A stretch of 19,106 nt of DNA. Origin: Bacteroidetes bacterium 4572_112 (GTDB lineage Bacteria > Bacteroidota > Bacteroidia > Bacteroidales > UBA1556). Of this stretch, positions 7,613 to 14,844 are shown one piece after another. The stretch is from assembly GCA_002254285.1 (NCBI GenBank), contig NIUZ01000008.1, forward strand, positions 1-19,106. Reading direction: 5' to 3'. The notes below the pieces were generated by a model. The model was not told the DNA's origin and searched no databases. It was given only the letters and a program-made list of their open reading frames with translations. Made by a program: the position numbers and the translations under genes. Numbering within the stretch: the first letter of the stretch is position 1; each line of letters opens with the position of its first letter.

Positions 7613-7653
7613 AGCGTCAGCGTCGTTCAAAGCGACACCGACGCTTAGTTTTT
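7613..7653 (+). terminator. Likely intrinsic terminator of the SDR gene
   Basis: A GC-rich imperfect hairpin with arms 7614-7625 and 7633-7644 pairs at 10 of 12 positions around the loop TTCAAAG, plus one outer A-T pair. Five T residues follow at 7649-7653. It begins 26 bases after the SDR stop codon. The two mismatches weaken it slightly, and the arms are more GC-rich than the surroundings, so it may also be a repeat element used as a terminator. Confidence 0.6.
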
Positions 7654-7682
7654 AGTTCAATGAACAAATTTTGAAAGTATAA

Positions 7683-7745
7683 TCCTCCTCCTTCTTCCTC
7701 CCGATTCCTATCGGGGTCCTCCTGAGTTTTTACCGAAGGATCCTT
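7683..7745. repeat. Repeat-like element with CCCGAT/ATCGGG hairpin
   Basis: A 20-base pure pyrimidine tract (7683-7702) runs into a perfect hairpin with arms 7700-7705 and 7710-7715 around the loop TCCT. The sequence then reads TCCTCCTGAGTTTTT and ends with the 10-base palindrome AAGGATCCTT (7736-7745). The composition differs sharply from the AT-rich flanks. From memory, CCCGAT-TCCT-ATCGGG cores recur in Bacteroidota intergenic regions. Membership of a repeat family is inferred, as only one copy lies in this window. Confidence 0.45.
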
Positions 7746-7914
7746 TATCCTAGTTTTAAAATATAGAATCATTCTAAATAACAATTATTTCATTATTAAA
7801 AAATGTAAAGTTCGCTATATCAGAATATAATAAAACTAAATTAGCGTTATTTCGATAACAGCATTAAAAATTCTGACTCTACCGCTTTTGTAAACTGACA
7901 TATCTCACGCATTG

Positions 7915-7948
7915 TTTGTCTCTGTTTAAACATATAAAATTATTTTTG
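7915..7948 (+). promoter_or_regulatory. Putative promoter of the mbx-type operon
   Basis: A -7 box TATTTTTG (7941-7948) matches TAnnTTTG exactly. A -33 element TTTG (7915-7918) precedes it with 22 bases between, inside the 17-23 base range for this promoter class. The predicted start site is near 7955, giving a leader of about 25 bases before the first ATG at 7981. No operator-like repeat overlaps it. Confidence 0.55.
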
Positions 7949-7980
7949 TGCTGTTAAATTAAATTTCTAACAATCGTAGT

Positions 7981-8490
7981 ATGAATACTTCTTCTTTATC
8001 TGTAAGTAAGTTTCTGTACAACTGGATATTAATGTTCGTTGTTTGGCTAGGTTTTACCACTTCGTTGGCGCCTGCAGAACTTATTACGGGGGCTGTAGTC
8101 AGCCTTATTGTAGTCGCCATGACTGCAAAATACTTAAATTGTTGTGGTTTAGATATCTTCTTGCCCAACAAACTCTTTTATATTTCAAAGTATATTGGAG
8201 TGTTTACAATTGCCCTTATCAAGTCAAATATTGATGTAGCTAAGAGAGTTCTTTCTCCAGCATTGCCTATTAACCCAGGTATTGTACAGATAGAAACCAA
8301 GCTCACCAACGAATTTGCAAAAATGGTATTGGCAAACACAATCACCCTTACACCGGGTACATTAACTGTGGATATGGTGGGCAACACCTATTACATTCAC
8401 TGGATTGATGTTACTTCCGAGGATCCCATTGAGGCTCATAAGGAGATTGCTAAGCAATTCGAAGATATTTTACTTAAAATATTCAAATAA
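7981..8490 (+). CDS. mbxA: MrpE/MnhE-family subunit (MbxA position)
   Basis: A 169-residue subunit E of the Mrp-type cation/proton antiporter module. This small subunit helps assemble the sodium/proton-translocating membrane arm. Two hydrophobic segments (about 12-50, in a WILMFVVWLGFTT context) are followed by a third near 66-82. A cytoplasmic domain then carries the family signatures KSNIDVAKRVLSP (81-93), INPGIV (97-102) and LANTITLTPGTLTVDM (117-132). Length is typical for MrpE. It is the first gene of the operon, directly behind the promoter, with 8 bases to the next gene. Family membership is clear. The mbx name rests on operon order. Confidence 0.9.
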   Translation: MNTSSLSVSKFLYNWILMFVVWLGFTTSLAPAELITGAVVSLIVVAMTAKYLNCCGLDIFLPNKLFYISKYIGVFTIALIKSNIDVAKRVLSPALPINPGIVQIETKLTNEFAKMVLANTITLTPGTLTVDMVGNTYYIHWIDVTSEDPIEAHKEIAKQFEDILLKIFK

Positions 8491-8498
8491 TAATAGAC

Positions 8499-8756
8499 AT
8501 GAACATAGTTTTTATTATAACATTCAGTTTAATGCTATTGGGAGTAATCCTTAGCTTAGTACGATTTGTAAAAGGGCCTAGCTCTGCCGATCGTGTTGTT
8601 GCTTTGGACACCATGAGCATTATTGCCACAGCAGCTTTTGCACTGATGGCATTGGTTTTCGATAGATATATGTATATCGATATTGCATTAATTTATGCTG
8701 TACTTGGCTTCATAGGAGTTATTGTAATAGCAAGATATTTGGAGGGCGCACTATGA
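8499..8756 (+). CDS. mbxB: MrpF/MnhF-family subunit (MbxB position)
   Basis: An 85-residue membrane protein with three predicted spans (about 2-22, 36-55 and 59-80), matching subunit F of Mrp antiporters in length. The conserved loop RFVKGPSSADRVVALD (22-37) is the MrpF signature, with the Asp in the second helix thought to matter for ion transfer. A second conserved acidic position lies in YIDIALIYA (59-67). The stop codon overlaps the start of the next gene (ATGA at 8753-8756), the usual coupling between these two genes. Confidence 0.9.
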   Translation: MNIVFIITFSLMLLGVILSLVRFVKGPSSADRVVALDTMSIIATAAFALMALVFDRYMYIDIALIYAVLGFIGVIVIARYLEGAL

Positions 8757-9097
8757 TGGAAATATTAGAATATATAGGTTACGCATTTGTACTCATTGGA
8801 GGAATATTCCTTTTCTTGGGTTCACTAGGTATCTACCGTATGCCTGACGTATACAACAGACTACAGGCCGGAACAAAAGCTTCCACCATGGGAGCAATGA
8901 GTACTATTATGGGTGTAGGTTTGATTCAACCAGAATGGTTTTTCAAAACTTTGATAATAGTAATATTCATTGCAATAGCAAATCCACTGAGCTCACATGC
9001 TCTTGGCCGTGGTGCGTATAGAGCGAGTCTTACTCCTTTTATGAAGAAGAAGATGGATGCTTATGATAAGGAGTTTCACCAAAATAAGGAGGATTAA
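8753..9097 (+). CDS. mbxC: MrpG/MnhG-family subunit (MbxC position)
   Basis: A 114-residue membrane protein with three spans (about 7-27, 46-60 and 64-80) and a charged C-terminal tail. The motif GIYRMPDVYNRLQAGTKAST (26-45) is the MrpG hallmark, in which the PDxYxRLxAxTKA core faces the cytosolic side. Two ATG codons stand together at the start (8753 and 8756). The first overlaps the mbxB stop, and I cannot tell which is used. Its last codons contain the strong ribosome-binding site of the next gene. Confidence 0.9.
   Translation: MMEILEYIGYAFVLIGGIFLFLGSLGIYRMPDVYNRLQAGTKASTMGAMSTIMGVGLIQPEWFFKTLIIVIFIAIANPLSSHALGRGAYRASLTPFMKKKMDAYDKEFHQNKED
9085..9092 (+). promoter_or_regulatory. Strong Shine-Dalgarno site for mbxD
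   Basis: TAAGGAGG lies 8 bases before the mbxD ATG, inside the last codons of mbxC. Most starts in this window lack such a site, as is usual in Bacteroidota, so a near-perfect anti-16S match here stands out. It may raise mbxD translation or be a by-product of the Lys-Glu-Asp codons. Confidence 0.45.
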
Positions 9098-9100
9098 ATT

Positions 9101-9412
9101 ATGATATTATTCACAATCTCAATTGTCGTACTTGCTGTTATACTTATTGGTGTAGCAGTTTATGCGGTTATGCAAAAAGATTTACTTTTTGCCGTAATTG
9201 CCACAGGAATTATGAGCCTTATTCTTTCGGTATTATTCTTCCTTATGCAAGCTCCTGATGTTGCTCTTACTGAAGCAGCTATCGGTATTGCTCTTACTAC
9301 CATCATATTTGTTATTACCATTCGTAATACAAGTAGGAGAGAAGATGAAGTGCCTATTCTTAAAGAATCTGACGCTTCGGAAATGGATGATAAACAAAAA
9401 GCCAAAATTTAA
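9101..9412 (+). CDS. mbxD: MbhD-family (DUF4040) subunit (MbxD position)
   Basis: A 103-residue membrane subunit equivalent to MbhD and to part of the C-terminal extension of MrpA. Three spans are visible (about 2-22, 27-49 and 56-75). The signature QAPDVALTEAAIG (50-62), with its membrane-embedded Asp and Glu, is nearly invariant in this family and lies on the proposed ion pathway. The C-terminal 25 residues are charged and cytosolic. It starts 3 bases after mbxC and ends 12 bases before the next gene. A separate MbhD gene, instead of a fusion into a full MrpA, is typical of Mbh/Mbs/Mbx-type complexes. Confidence 0.88.
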   Translation: MILFTISIVVLAVILIGVAVYAVMQKDLLFAVIATGIMSLILSVLFFLMQAPDVALTEAAIGIALTTIIFVITIRNTSRREDEVPILKESDASEMDDKQKAKI

Positions 9413-9424
9413 AAAGATATTATT

Positions 9425-10141
9425 ATGAGAAAACTATTAGTACTTTTTTTATTGGCAGTGATAGCATTTTCACTTTATAAGCCACTCTCAACCATAGAGT
9501 TTGGCGCTGATAGAATGGGCAGTATCGAAAATCCAACTACGGTTGGTGCTTATTACCTAAGCAAAACTCCTAGTGAGCTTTCTGTTGCCAACGTTATTAC
9601 TGCTATTGTAGTAAATTATAGAGGTTTTGATACCTTGGGCGAGGTTTCTGTATTATTTCTTGCTGCTACAGGTTTAGGAAGCATCCTTTATCGACGTAGA
9701 AAAGAAGGTGAGCACAGCATATCTATCTCTAAACCTAGTTCGCAGCTGCTCCAAGCTGGTTCTAAACTTATTTACCCAGCAATTCTTGTGCTTGGTGCTT
9801 ATGTGTTTATCCACGGTCACCTTACTCCAGGAGGAGGTTTCCAAGGGGGAGCAATTATAGCCACAGGTATTCTGCTTATGATGATGTCGTATAAGGATTT
9901 CCACTTAAACCACACTGTCCTTACTTGGATAGAGTCGCTTGCAGGAATCACCTTTGCTACCATAGGTATTGCAGGGTTAATTGTTGGCAAAACTTTCCTC
10001 GAAAATTTTATGCCAATAGGAACTCTTAACGATTTATTCTCTGGTGGTATTATTCCAATAATATATATTGCTGTTGGTTTTAAAGTAGCAGCAGAATTGG
10101 CGGGAGTACTAGATACCTTATTAAGCATTAAAGAAAAATAA
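9425..10141 (+). CDS. mbxF: MbhE-MrpB (MnhB) fusion subunit (MbxF position)
   Basis: A 238-residue protein joining two pieces. The N-terminal part (about 1-92) resembles MbhE. It has one span, a periplasmic-type loop with SIENPTTVGAYYL (33-45), the conserved NYRGFDTLGE (64-73) and a second span. A short basic, charged linker (RRRKEGEHS, 90-98) leads to the C-terminal MnhB domain (about 105-238), with four spans and the family hallmark GHLTPGGGFQGG (131-142). In Mbh these are separate genes (E and F). The fused form agrees with the missing 'E' in the archaeal mbx operon naming. It is followed by the MrpC gene after 5 bases. Confidence 0.88.
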   Translation: MRKLLVLFLLAVIAFSLYKPLSTIEFGADRMGSIENPTTVGAYYLSKTPSELSVANVITAIVVNYRGFDTLGEVSVLFLAATGLGSILYRRRKEGEHSISISKPSSQLLQAGSKLIYPAILVLGAYVFIHGHLTPGGGFQGGAIIATGILLMMMSYKDFHLNHTVLTWIESLAGITFATIGIAGLIVGKTFLENFMPIGTLNDLFSGGIIPIIYIAVGFKVAAELAGVLDTLLSIKEK

Positions 10142-10146
10142 GAGAT

Positions 10147-10533
10147 ATGGAAAATATAGATTTCAATCAAATATTAAGTATAGCGATTTATGGTTCAGCA
10201 GTGGGCCTTATCCTTATAGGATTATATGCTGTACTTATGAAAAAACACCTTACCAAAATCATAATAGGCCTTTCTATTATCGACGCAGGAATTCACCTTC
10301 TTTTTATTGCAATAGGATATATTAGTAATGGTACTTCTCCTATTTTTTCAGAAAAAGGTATAAGCCTCGTTAGCGAAGGAACAAAAATGGTGGATCCAGT
10401 GCCTCAGGCACTTGTACTAACTGCCATTGTTATTGGTTTTGGTGTTACAGCGGTGGCGCTTTCATTAGTAATTCGCCTATACCGTCATCATCAAACTGCT
10501 CGTATTGACCAAATAAAGACATTAAAATGGTAG
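10147..10533 (+). CDS. mbxG: MrpC/NuoK-like subunit (MbxG position)
   Basis: A 128-residue homologue of MrpC and of complex I subunit NuoK, with three membrane spans (about 12-31, 37-58 and 86-110). The signature DPVPQALVLTAIVIG (83-97) is characteristic of MrpC. The loop between spans two and three (59-82) is slightly long but normal for MrpC. In the membrane arm it links the small Mrp subunits to the large antiporter-like subunit. Its last 7 bases overlap the start of mbxH. Confidence 0.9.
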   Translation: MENIDFNQILSIAIYGSAVGLILIGLYAVLMKKHLTKIIIGLSIIDAGIHLLFIAIGYISNGTSPIFSEKGISLVSEGTKMVDPVPQALVLTAIVIGFGVTAVALSLVIRLYRHHQTARIDQIKTLKW

Positions 10534-12044
10534 TAAGTCCTGTACATTTTATCGCAGTGCCGCTATTGGCGGCCTTTCTGATGCCTATTTTGGCAAAAGT
10601 TAATAAAAATCTCCTGAGAATTGTTCCAGGGATTGTTCTAACTTACCTCGGCTATGTGTCGGTGGTACTTATGAATAGAGTTGCAACCGAGGGTACTATT
10701 ATCGAGGTGCTTGCCGGATGGTCTGCTCCTTGGGGTATTAACCTTGTTTATACTCCTTTTACGGGTTTCCTTGCTACTCTTATGATTGCAATGTCATTCC
10801 TAATTTGGCTTTATAGCTTTAAATTTAAGAAAGTAGATGACGAGCCAGCTTTAAAATATTTCATCCTACAGCTAATGCTTACTACCGGTTCGGTAGGACT
10901 AGTGCTTACTGGTGATATTTTCAACTTCTTCGTATTTATGGAGATTATCGCTCTTTCATCTTATGCTCTTACAGCTTTCTATCGTGATAGAAACGGTGCC
11001 GAAGCCGCTTTCAAATATCTTTTGATTGGTGCTTTTGCTTCCACATTATTCCTTTTGGCAATAGTGTTGCTTTATTCGCAAGTAGGAACTCTTAATATGG
11101 CAGAAATTTCTGTTAGAATGCATGATGTGCCAACATCAATGAAAGTAAGTATTCTTGTTCTATTCCTTGTGGGAATTGGTATTGAAGCCGAAATGTTTCC
11201 ACTTAATGGTTGGGCTCCTGATGCTTATTCACAAGCTCCAAGTCCTGTAGGTGTTGCTTTTGCTGCTTTGGTAGTTAAAGCTGGTGTTTATGGTCTTGTA
11301 CGTATTACTTATACTTTATTCGGCATCGAAGGTTCGGGCATTGGTCCTTTCCTTATTATTATGGGTGGTATCACTCTGGTAATGGCTGAGATTACTGCTC
11401 TAAAACAAACTTCACTAAAACGTATGCTTGCTTATTCAAGTATAGGTCAAATGGGATTTGTACTTATTGCTTTTGGTATAGGAACTCACGAAGCAGTTTT
11501 CGGAGCAATATTCTTAATGTTTAATCACGCAATTATTAAAGGCCTGCTTTTCATGTCGGGAAGCTACCTTGTATATAATACTCCTAATAAAGAAATCAAA
11601 TATCTTTCGGGTTACGGAATGAAAATGCCAGTAATATCGCTGTTCTTTTCGCTTGGAGCTCTTGCAATAGTTGGTCTTCCTCCTTTCGCAGGATTCTGGA
11701 GTAAGTTATATATCCTTCTTGCTGCTGCCGATGGCGCACTTTACGGTTTAATAGCTCTTATTCTTGTGGTTAGTATTATCGAAATTGTTTATTACTTCCG
11801 CGTAGTTGGTCGTCTTTACTTTGGTAAACCTGCTGAGGGTAGTATTATGCGTAAGCCTACTGTTGGTGGTATGATTGCTATGTCAATTCTTGCAATTGCT
11901 ATTTTAGTAGTTGGCTTTTATCCCGATATTATTACAGGATATATTGATGCTGCGGCTTCTTCAATTCTTAATACCGATGAGTATATAAAGAATGCTTTAG
12001 GAGCAGTAAATGAGTTAACCCCAGTTGAAAACATTATACAATAG
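10527..12044 (+). CDS. mbxH: MrpD/NuoN-like proton-conducting subunit (MbxH position)
   Basis: A 505-residue antiporter-like membrane subunit with about 14 spans, from the proton-conducting transporter family shared by Mrp antiporters and complex I. It should provide an ion half-channel in the membrane arm. Seen residues are Glu139 in FVFMEIIALSSY (TM5), Lys251 in VVKAGVYG (TM8), the TSLKRMLAYSSIGQMG block (295-310), and His334/Lys338 in NHAIIKG (TM11-12). The usual TM7 lysine of the GxKAxxFPL motif is replaced. Here it reads GIEAEMFPLNGW, with Glu220 and Glu222. It starts 7 bases inside mbxG and ends 5 bases before mbxH'. Family membership is certain. Confidence 0.93.
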   Translation: MVVSPVHFIAVPLLAAFLMPILAKVNKNLLRIVPGIVLTYLGYVSVVLMNRVATEGTIIEVLAGWSAPWGINLVYTPFTGFLATLMIAMSFLIWLYSFKFKKVDDEPALKYFILQLMLTTGSVGLVLTGDIFNFFVFMEIIALSSYALTAFYRDRNGAEAAFKYLLIGAFASTLFLLAIVLLYSQVGTLNMAEISVRMHDVPTSMKVSILVLFLVGIGIEAEMFPLNGWAPDAYSQAPSPVGVAFAALVVKAGVYGLVRITYTLFGIEGSGIGPFLIIMGGITLVMAEITALKQTSLKRMLAYSSIGQMGFVLIAFGIGTHEAVFGAIFLMFNHAIIKGLLFMSGSYLVYNTPNKEIKYLSGYGMKMPVISLFFSLGALAIVGLPPFAGFWSKLYILLAAADGALYGLIALILVVSIIEIVYYFRVVGRLYFGKPAEGSIMRKPTVGGMIAMSILAIAILVVGFYPDIITGYIDAAASSILNTDEYIKNALGAVNELTPVENIIQ

Positions 12045-12049
12045 AACCT

Positions 12050-13906
12050 ATGAACAGTTTATTATTAATAATTCTTATACTATTGGGAGGAGCGATATTA
12101 GCTTATTTGGCTAAGCGCATTACTCCTATGCTAAGCAGTATTGTTAGCTTTCTGGCCATTAGTTCTGCAGCAGTGGTTTTCTTCACCATGACCTCGTCTA
12201 CGGATGTTGTTACGGTAAGTGTTAGAAATTTCACCTTACAATTTGGTCTTAATGCCTACTCATGGGTATTTGCTGCAATGGTAATGGGTATTTCGGCACT
12301 AGTTTCACTATACAATATCGCTTATATGAGCGGCAAAGATCGCTTGGGATATTTCAACCTTAACTTTACCCTTGCCATTATGTCTATGATGGGTATTGTA
12401 TTTGCCAACGATTGGATTTCGTTCTTTATCTTTTGGGAGATTATGACATGGTCATCGTTCCTAATTGTTGTTTATAACGGAATTGACGAAGGTAAAATTG
12501 GTACAAAATATATGATTTTTAGTGCCGTTGGTGGTTATGCTATGCTTATGGCAATAGTTATTACCAATAGCCAAATAGATAGTTTCTTAATTGCAGATTT
12601 AATAAATGCTTACCCAACCTTTGGTCACGGAATGCAGGCAATGATTGGTATCTTATTCCTAATAGGATTTTCAGTAAAAGCAGCAGTTATGCCACTTCAC
12701 GTATGGGCACCACGCGCTTATTCTGATTCGCCAATGTCGTTTACAGCAATATTCTCGGGCTTACTTTCTAAAATGGGAATCTTCGGAATGGCTATTATGT
12801 TCATTTCTGTATTCTCGAAGGCTAGCATTGGCGATACATTTATTTATTCGCAAGTGATTGCTTGGCTAGGTGGAGTTACTGCGGTAATGGCTACTTTTTA
12901 TGCTGTTATTCAGAAAGATGCTAAACGTCTTTTGGCTTATTCGTCAATTGCTCAGTTAGGTTATATAGTTACTGGTCTTGCAATAGGTACTAAGCTTTCT
13001 GTAATGTCGGCTTTATTCCTTGCAGTAATACACGCATTATATAAAGGTATACTATTTATGGCTGTTGGTGCTGTTGAGCGCCAGGCAGGCAGTACTAATT
13101 TGGAACAGCTAGGTGCTCTAATCCGCAAAATGCCTTGGACATTCTTCTCAGCTTTAATTGCTGCTATTGCTCTTGCTGGTATACCTCCATTAGGTGGTTT
13201 TGTTGGCAAGTGGATGCTTTATGAGTCAATGATTACTTCTACTAATCCTTCACATTTATTCTTAGTGATTCTTATTTTCCTTTCGTCAACAGCAGCTTTC
13301 CTTTATGTATATAGACTATTGTTTGGCCTTTTCTTAGGACAAGAGGAGCCAGAATGGGATCACGTAAAAGAAGCTCCAGCACCAATGGTTATTCCAATGG
13401 TACTTATGGCTTTAACCCTTATTCTTTTGGGTTATGCTCCAGGTTTATTATTTGAGCCAATTGCAAATGGTATGGAGTTTTTAGGATTCGAAAATGTAGG
13501 CTGGCAGATGAGCTCTTTGAGCAATATTTGGGGCGATACTGTTGATATGCAATATGTTTGGGGTAGTGTAGTTACGCTATTTGTACTTGGTGCAATATTC
13601 ATTACCATCAAAAACAGAAAATCTACTCGCTACGTAACAACAAAAGACATTCATACTTCGGGAGAAATTCCTGAAGCTCATGAAAACCTAACTTATGCTG
13701 TGGATTTCTATAAGCCTTTCGAAAGAGCTATAGAGCCTGTAATGCGTAAAACTATGGATTTCTACTATAATCATTTCGGAAATGGTTTGGAGTCATTATT
13801 CGGATTCGTAAGAAAAATTTATACTGGTAATGGTCAAACATATGCCATGTATGTAGTTATTTTCTTAGTAATTCTATTATTAATTGGAGAACAAATTTTC
13901 AAGTAA
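12050..13906 (+). CDS. mbxH': Second antiporter-like subunit, NuoL/HyfB-type (MbxH' position)
   Basis: A 618-residue proton-conducting-transporter family protein with about 15 spans. It keeps the full set of key residues: Glu130 in FFIFWEIMTWSS (TM5), Lys210 in GFSVKAAVMPLHVW (TM7), Lys241 in LLSKMGIFG (TM8), KRLLAYSSIAQLG (292-304), and His328/Lys332 in IHALYKG. The C-terminal region has an amphipathic cytosolic stretch (about 525-595, with FYKPFERAIEPVMR) and a final span, as in HyfB and some Ech-type subunits. That stretch could form a lateral strap. A second large antiporter-like subunit beside NuoH separates Mbs/Mbx-type from Mbh-type complexes and may give a second ion-pumping site. The next gene follows after 6 bases. 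Confidence 0.92.
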   Translation: MNSLLLIILILLGGAILAYLAKRITPMLSSIVSFLAISSAAVVFFTMTSSTDVVTVSVRNFTLQFGLNAYSWVFAAMVMGISALVSLYNIAYMSGKDRLGYFNLNFTLAIMSMMGIVFANDWISFFIFWEIMTWSSFLIVVYNGIDEGKIGTKYMIFSAVGGYAMLMAIVITNSQIDSFLIADLINAYPTFGHGMQAMIGILFLIGFSVKAAVMPLHVWAPRAYSDSPMSFTAIFSGLLSKMGIFGMAIMFISVFSKASIGDTFIYSQVIAWLGGVTAVMATFYAVIQKDAKRLLAYSSIAQLGYIVTGLAIGTKLSVMSALFLAVIHALYKGILFMAVGAVERQAGSTNLEQLGALIRKMPWTFFSALIAAIALAGIPPLGGFVGKWMLYESMITSTNPSHLFLVILIFLSSTAAFLYVYRLLFGLFLGQEEPEWDHVKEAPAPMVIPMVLMALTLILLGYAPGLLFEPIANGMEFLGFENVGWQMSSLSNIWGDTVDMQYVWGSVVTLFVLGAIFITIKNRKSTRYVTTKDIHTSGEIPEAHENLTYAVDFYKPFERAIEPVMRKTMDFYYNHFGNGLESLFGFVRKIYTGNGQTYAMYVVIFLVILLLIGEQIFK

Positions 13907-13912
13907 ACTAAT

Positions 13913-14830
13913 ATGGAAGATATTTTAAAATTATTAGGTGGGGCAGCTGCTACAATGCTTTTGGCTTTTGTGGTAGGAGCAACCTATGGTGGTTTGGTTC
14001 GTAAAATCATCGCTCGTACTCAAAATCGTGTTGGGCCACCTTGGTATCAAAATTTCGTTGATATCTCTAAGCTATATATGAAAGATACTGCTGTGCACCA
14101 CGGTGTAATGCAGCATATTGGTCCTGCTTTTGCCATTACAGCATCGGTTACTGTACTTATGTTTGTACCTGTGCTTCGCGAGGGTGGTTGGTTTCCTTGG
14201 TTCGAGAATTTGAACTTCAAAGGCGACATAATCTTTCTTATTTATATGATGGTATTTGGTAGCTTGGGAATGGCTCTAGGAATAGGTCAAACGGGTAACC
14301 CTAATGCATCAATTGGTGTATCGCGTGGTTTGTCAATGATGGTAGGCTACGAAATACCTTTCGTGCTTTCGTTGGTATCAGTAATGGTACAAACGCATAC
14401 TACATCTATTACAGGATTAATGGAATGGCAAACTCAAAATGGTTGGCTAATGTTTGAAGCTCCTTTTGCTTTCATCACTATGCTATTGGCTATTTTAGGA
14501 ATGTTCCATTATGCTCCATTTGATATTGCTCATGCTCCTTCGGAAATTGCTTCGGGACCTCCATCAGAGTTTGGTGGTAAATACCTTGCAATGATGATGA
14601 CTAGTGGTAGCATCTTTGCTTTTGCAAAATTGGTATTCCTTGTGGACGTATTTATGAATGGTGCTAGCAACTTAGTAATGCTTGTTGTAAAAACACTATT
14701 ACTTTATATGGTTCCTGTTCTTTACGGAGCAGTATCGCCACGTTATCGTACCGAGCAAGCAATACGTTATTTATGGGGATGGCCAGTTTTCTTTGGTATT
14801 ATTGCCCTAATTTATTCAATTTACATTTAA
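13913..14830 (+). CDS. mbxM: NuoH-like membrane anchor (MbxM position; complex I subunit 1 family)
   Basis: A 305-residue membrane protein of about eight spans that anchors the peripheral redox arm and passes its conformational signal to the antiporter-like subunits. Conserved blocks are ARTQNRVGPPWYQNFVDISK (34-53), GYEIPFVL (145-152), PFDIAHAPSEIASG (202-215), and PRYRTEQAIRYLWGW (276-290). The acidic residues of the E-channel region are present at Glu147 and in the 205-219 loop. Length and motifs fit the HyfC/EchB/MbhM branch as well as NuoH. The quinone-binding role of true NuoH cannot be assumed, because the partner subunits resemble hydrogenase-type complexes. Confidence 0.93.
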   Translation: MEDILKLLGGAAATMLLAFVVGATYGGLVRKIIARTQNRVGPPWYQNFVDISKLYMKDTAVHHGVMQHIGPAFAITASVTVLMFVPVLREGGWFPWFENLNFKGDIIFLIYMMVFGSLGMALGIGQTGNPNASIGVSRGLSMMVGYEIPFVLSLVSVMVQTHTTSITGLMEWQTQNGWLMFEAPFAFITMLLAILGMFHYAPFDIAHAPSEIASGPPSEFGGKYLAMMMTSGSIFAFAKLVFLVDVFMNGASNLVMLVVKTLLLYMVPVLYGAVSPRYRTEQAIRYLWGWPVFFGIIALIYSIYI

Positions 14831-14844
14831 GATAGAATTTCAAG

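Larger units (their letters stand above)
7587..7980. other. Intergenic region between the SDR gene and the mbx operon
   Basis: A gene-free stretch of 394 bases. In order it contains a terminator-like hairpin (7613-7653), a repeat-like segment with a 20-base pyrimidine tract and a CCCGAT/ATCGGG hairpin (7683-7745), a small hairpin closing on a TTCG tetraloop (7846-7859), and the operon promoter (7915-7948). I see no convincing small gene on either strand. Confidence 0.5.

Noticed and set aside
7846..7859. Small hairpin with TTCG tetraloop as a regulatory element
   Set aside because: Five A-T-rich pairs are too few to claim, and it lies upstream of the predicted transcription start of the mbx operon.
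9817..10170. 117-residue minus-strand frame opposite mbxF/mbxG
   Set aside because: It is antisense to well-supported membrane subunits, has no promoter or start context and no recognisable domain.
7981..12044. Stand-alone Mrp sodium/proton antiporter operon
   Set aside because: No full-length MrpA is present, MbhD is a separate gene, and the genes continue without a break into NuoH-, NuoB-, NuoC- and NuoD-like subunits under one promoter and terminator.
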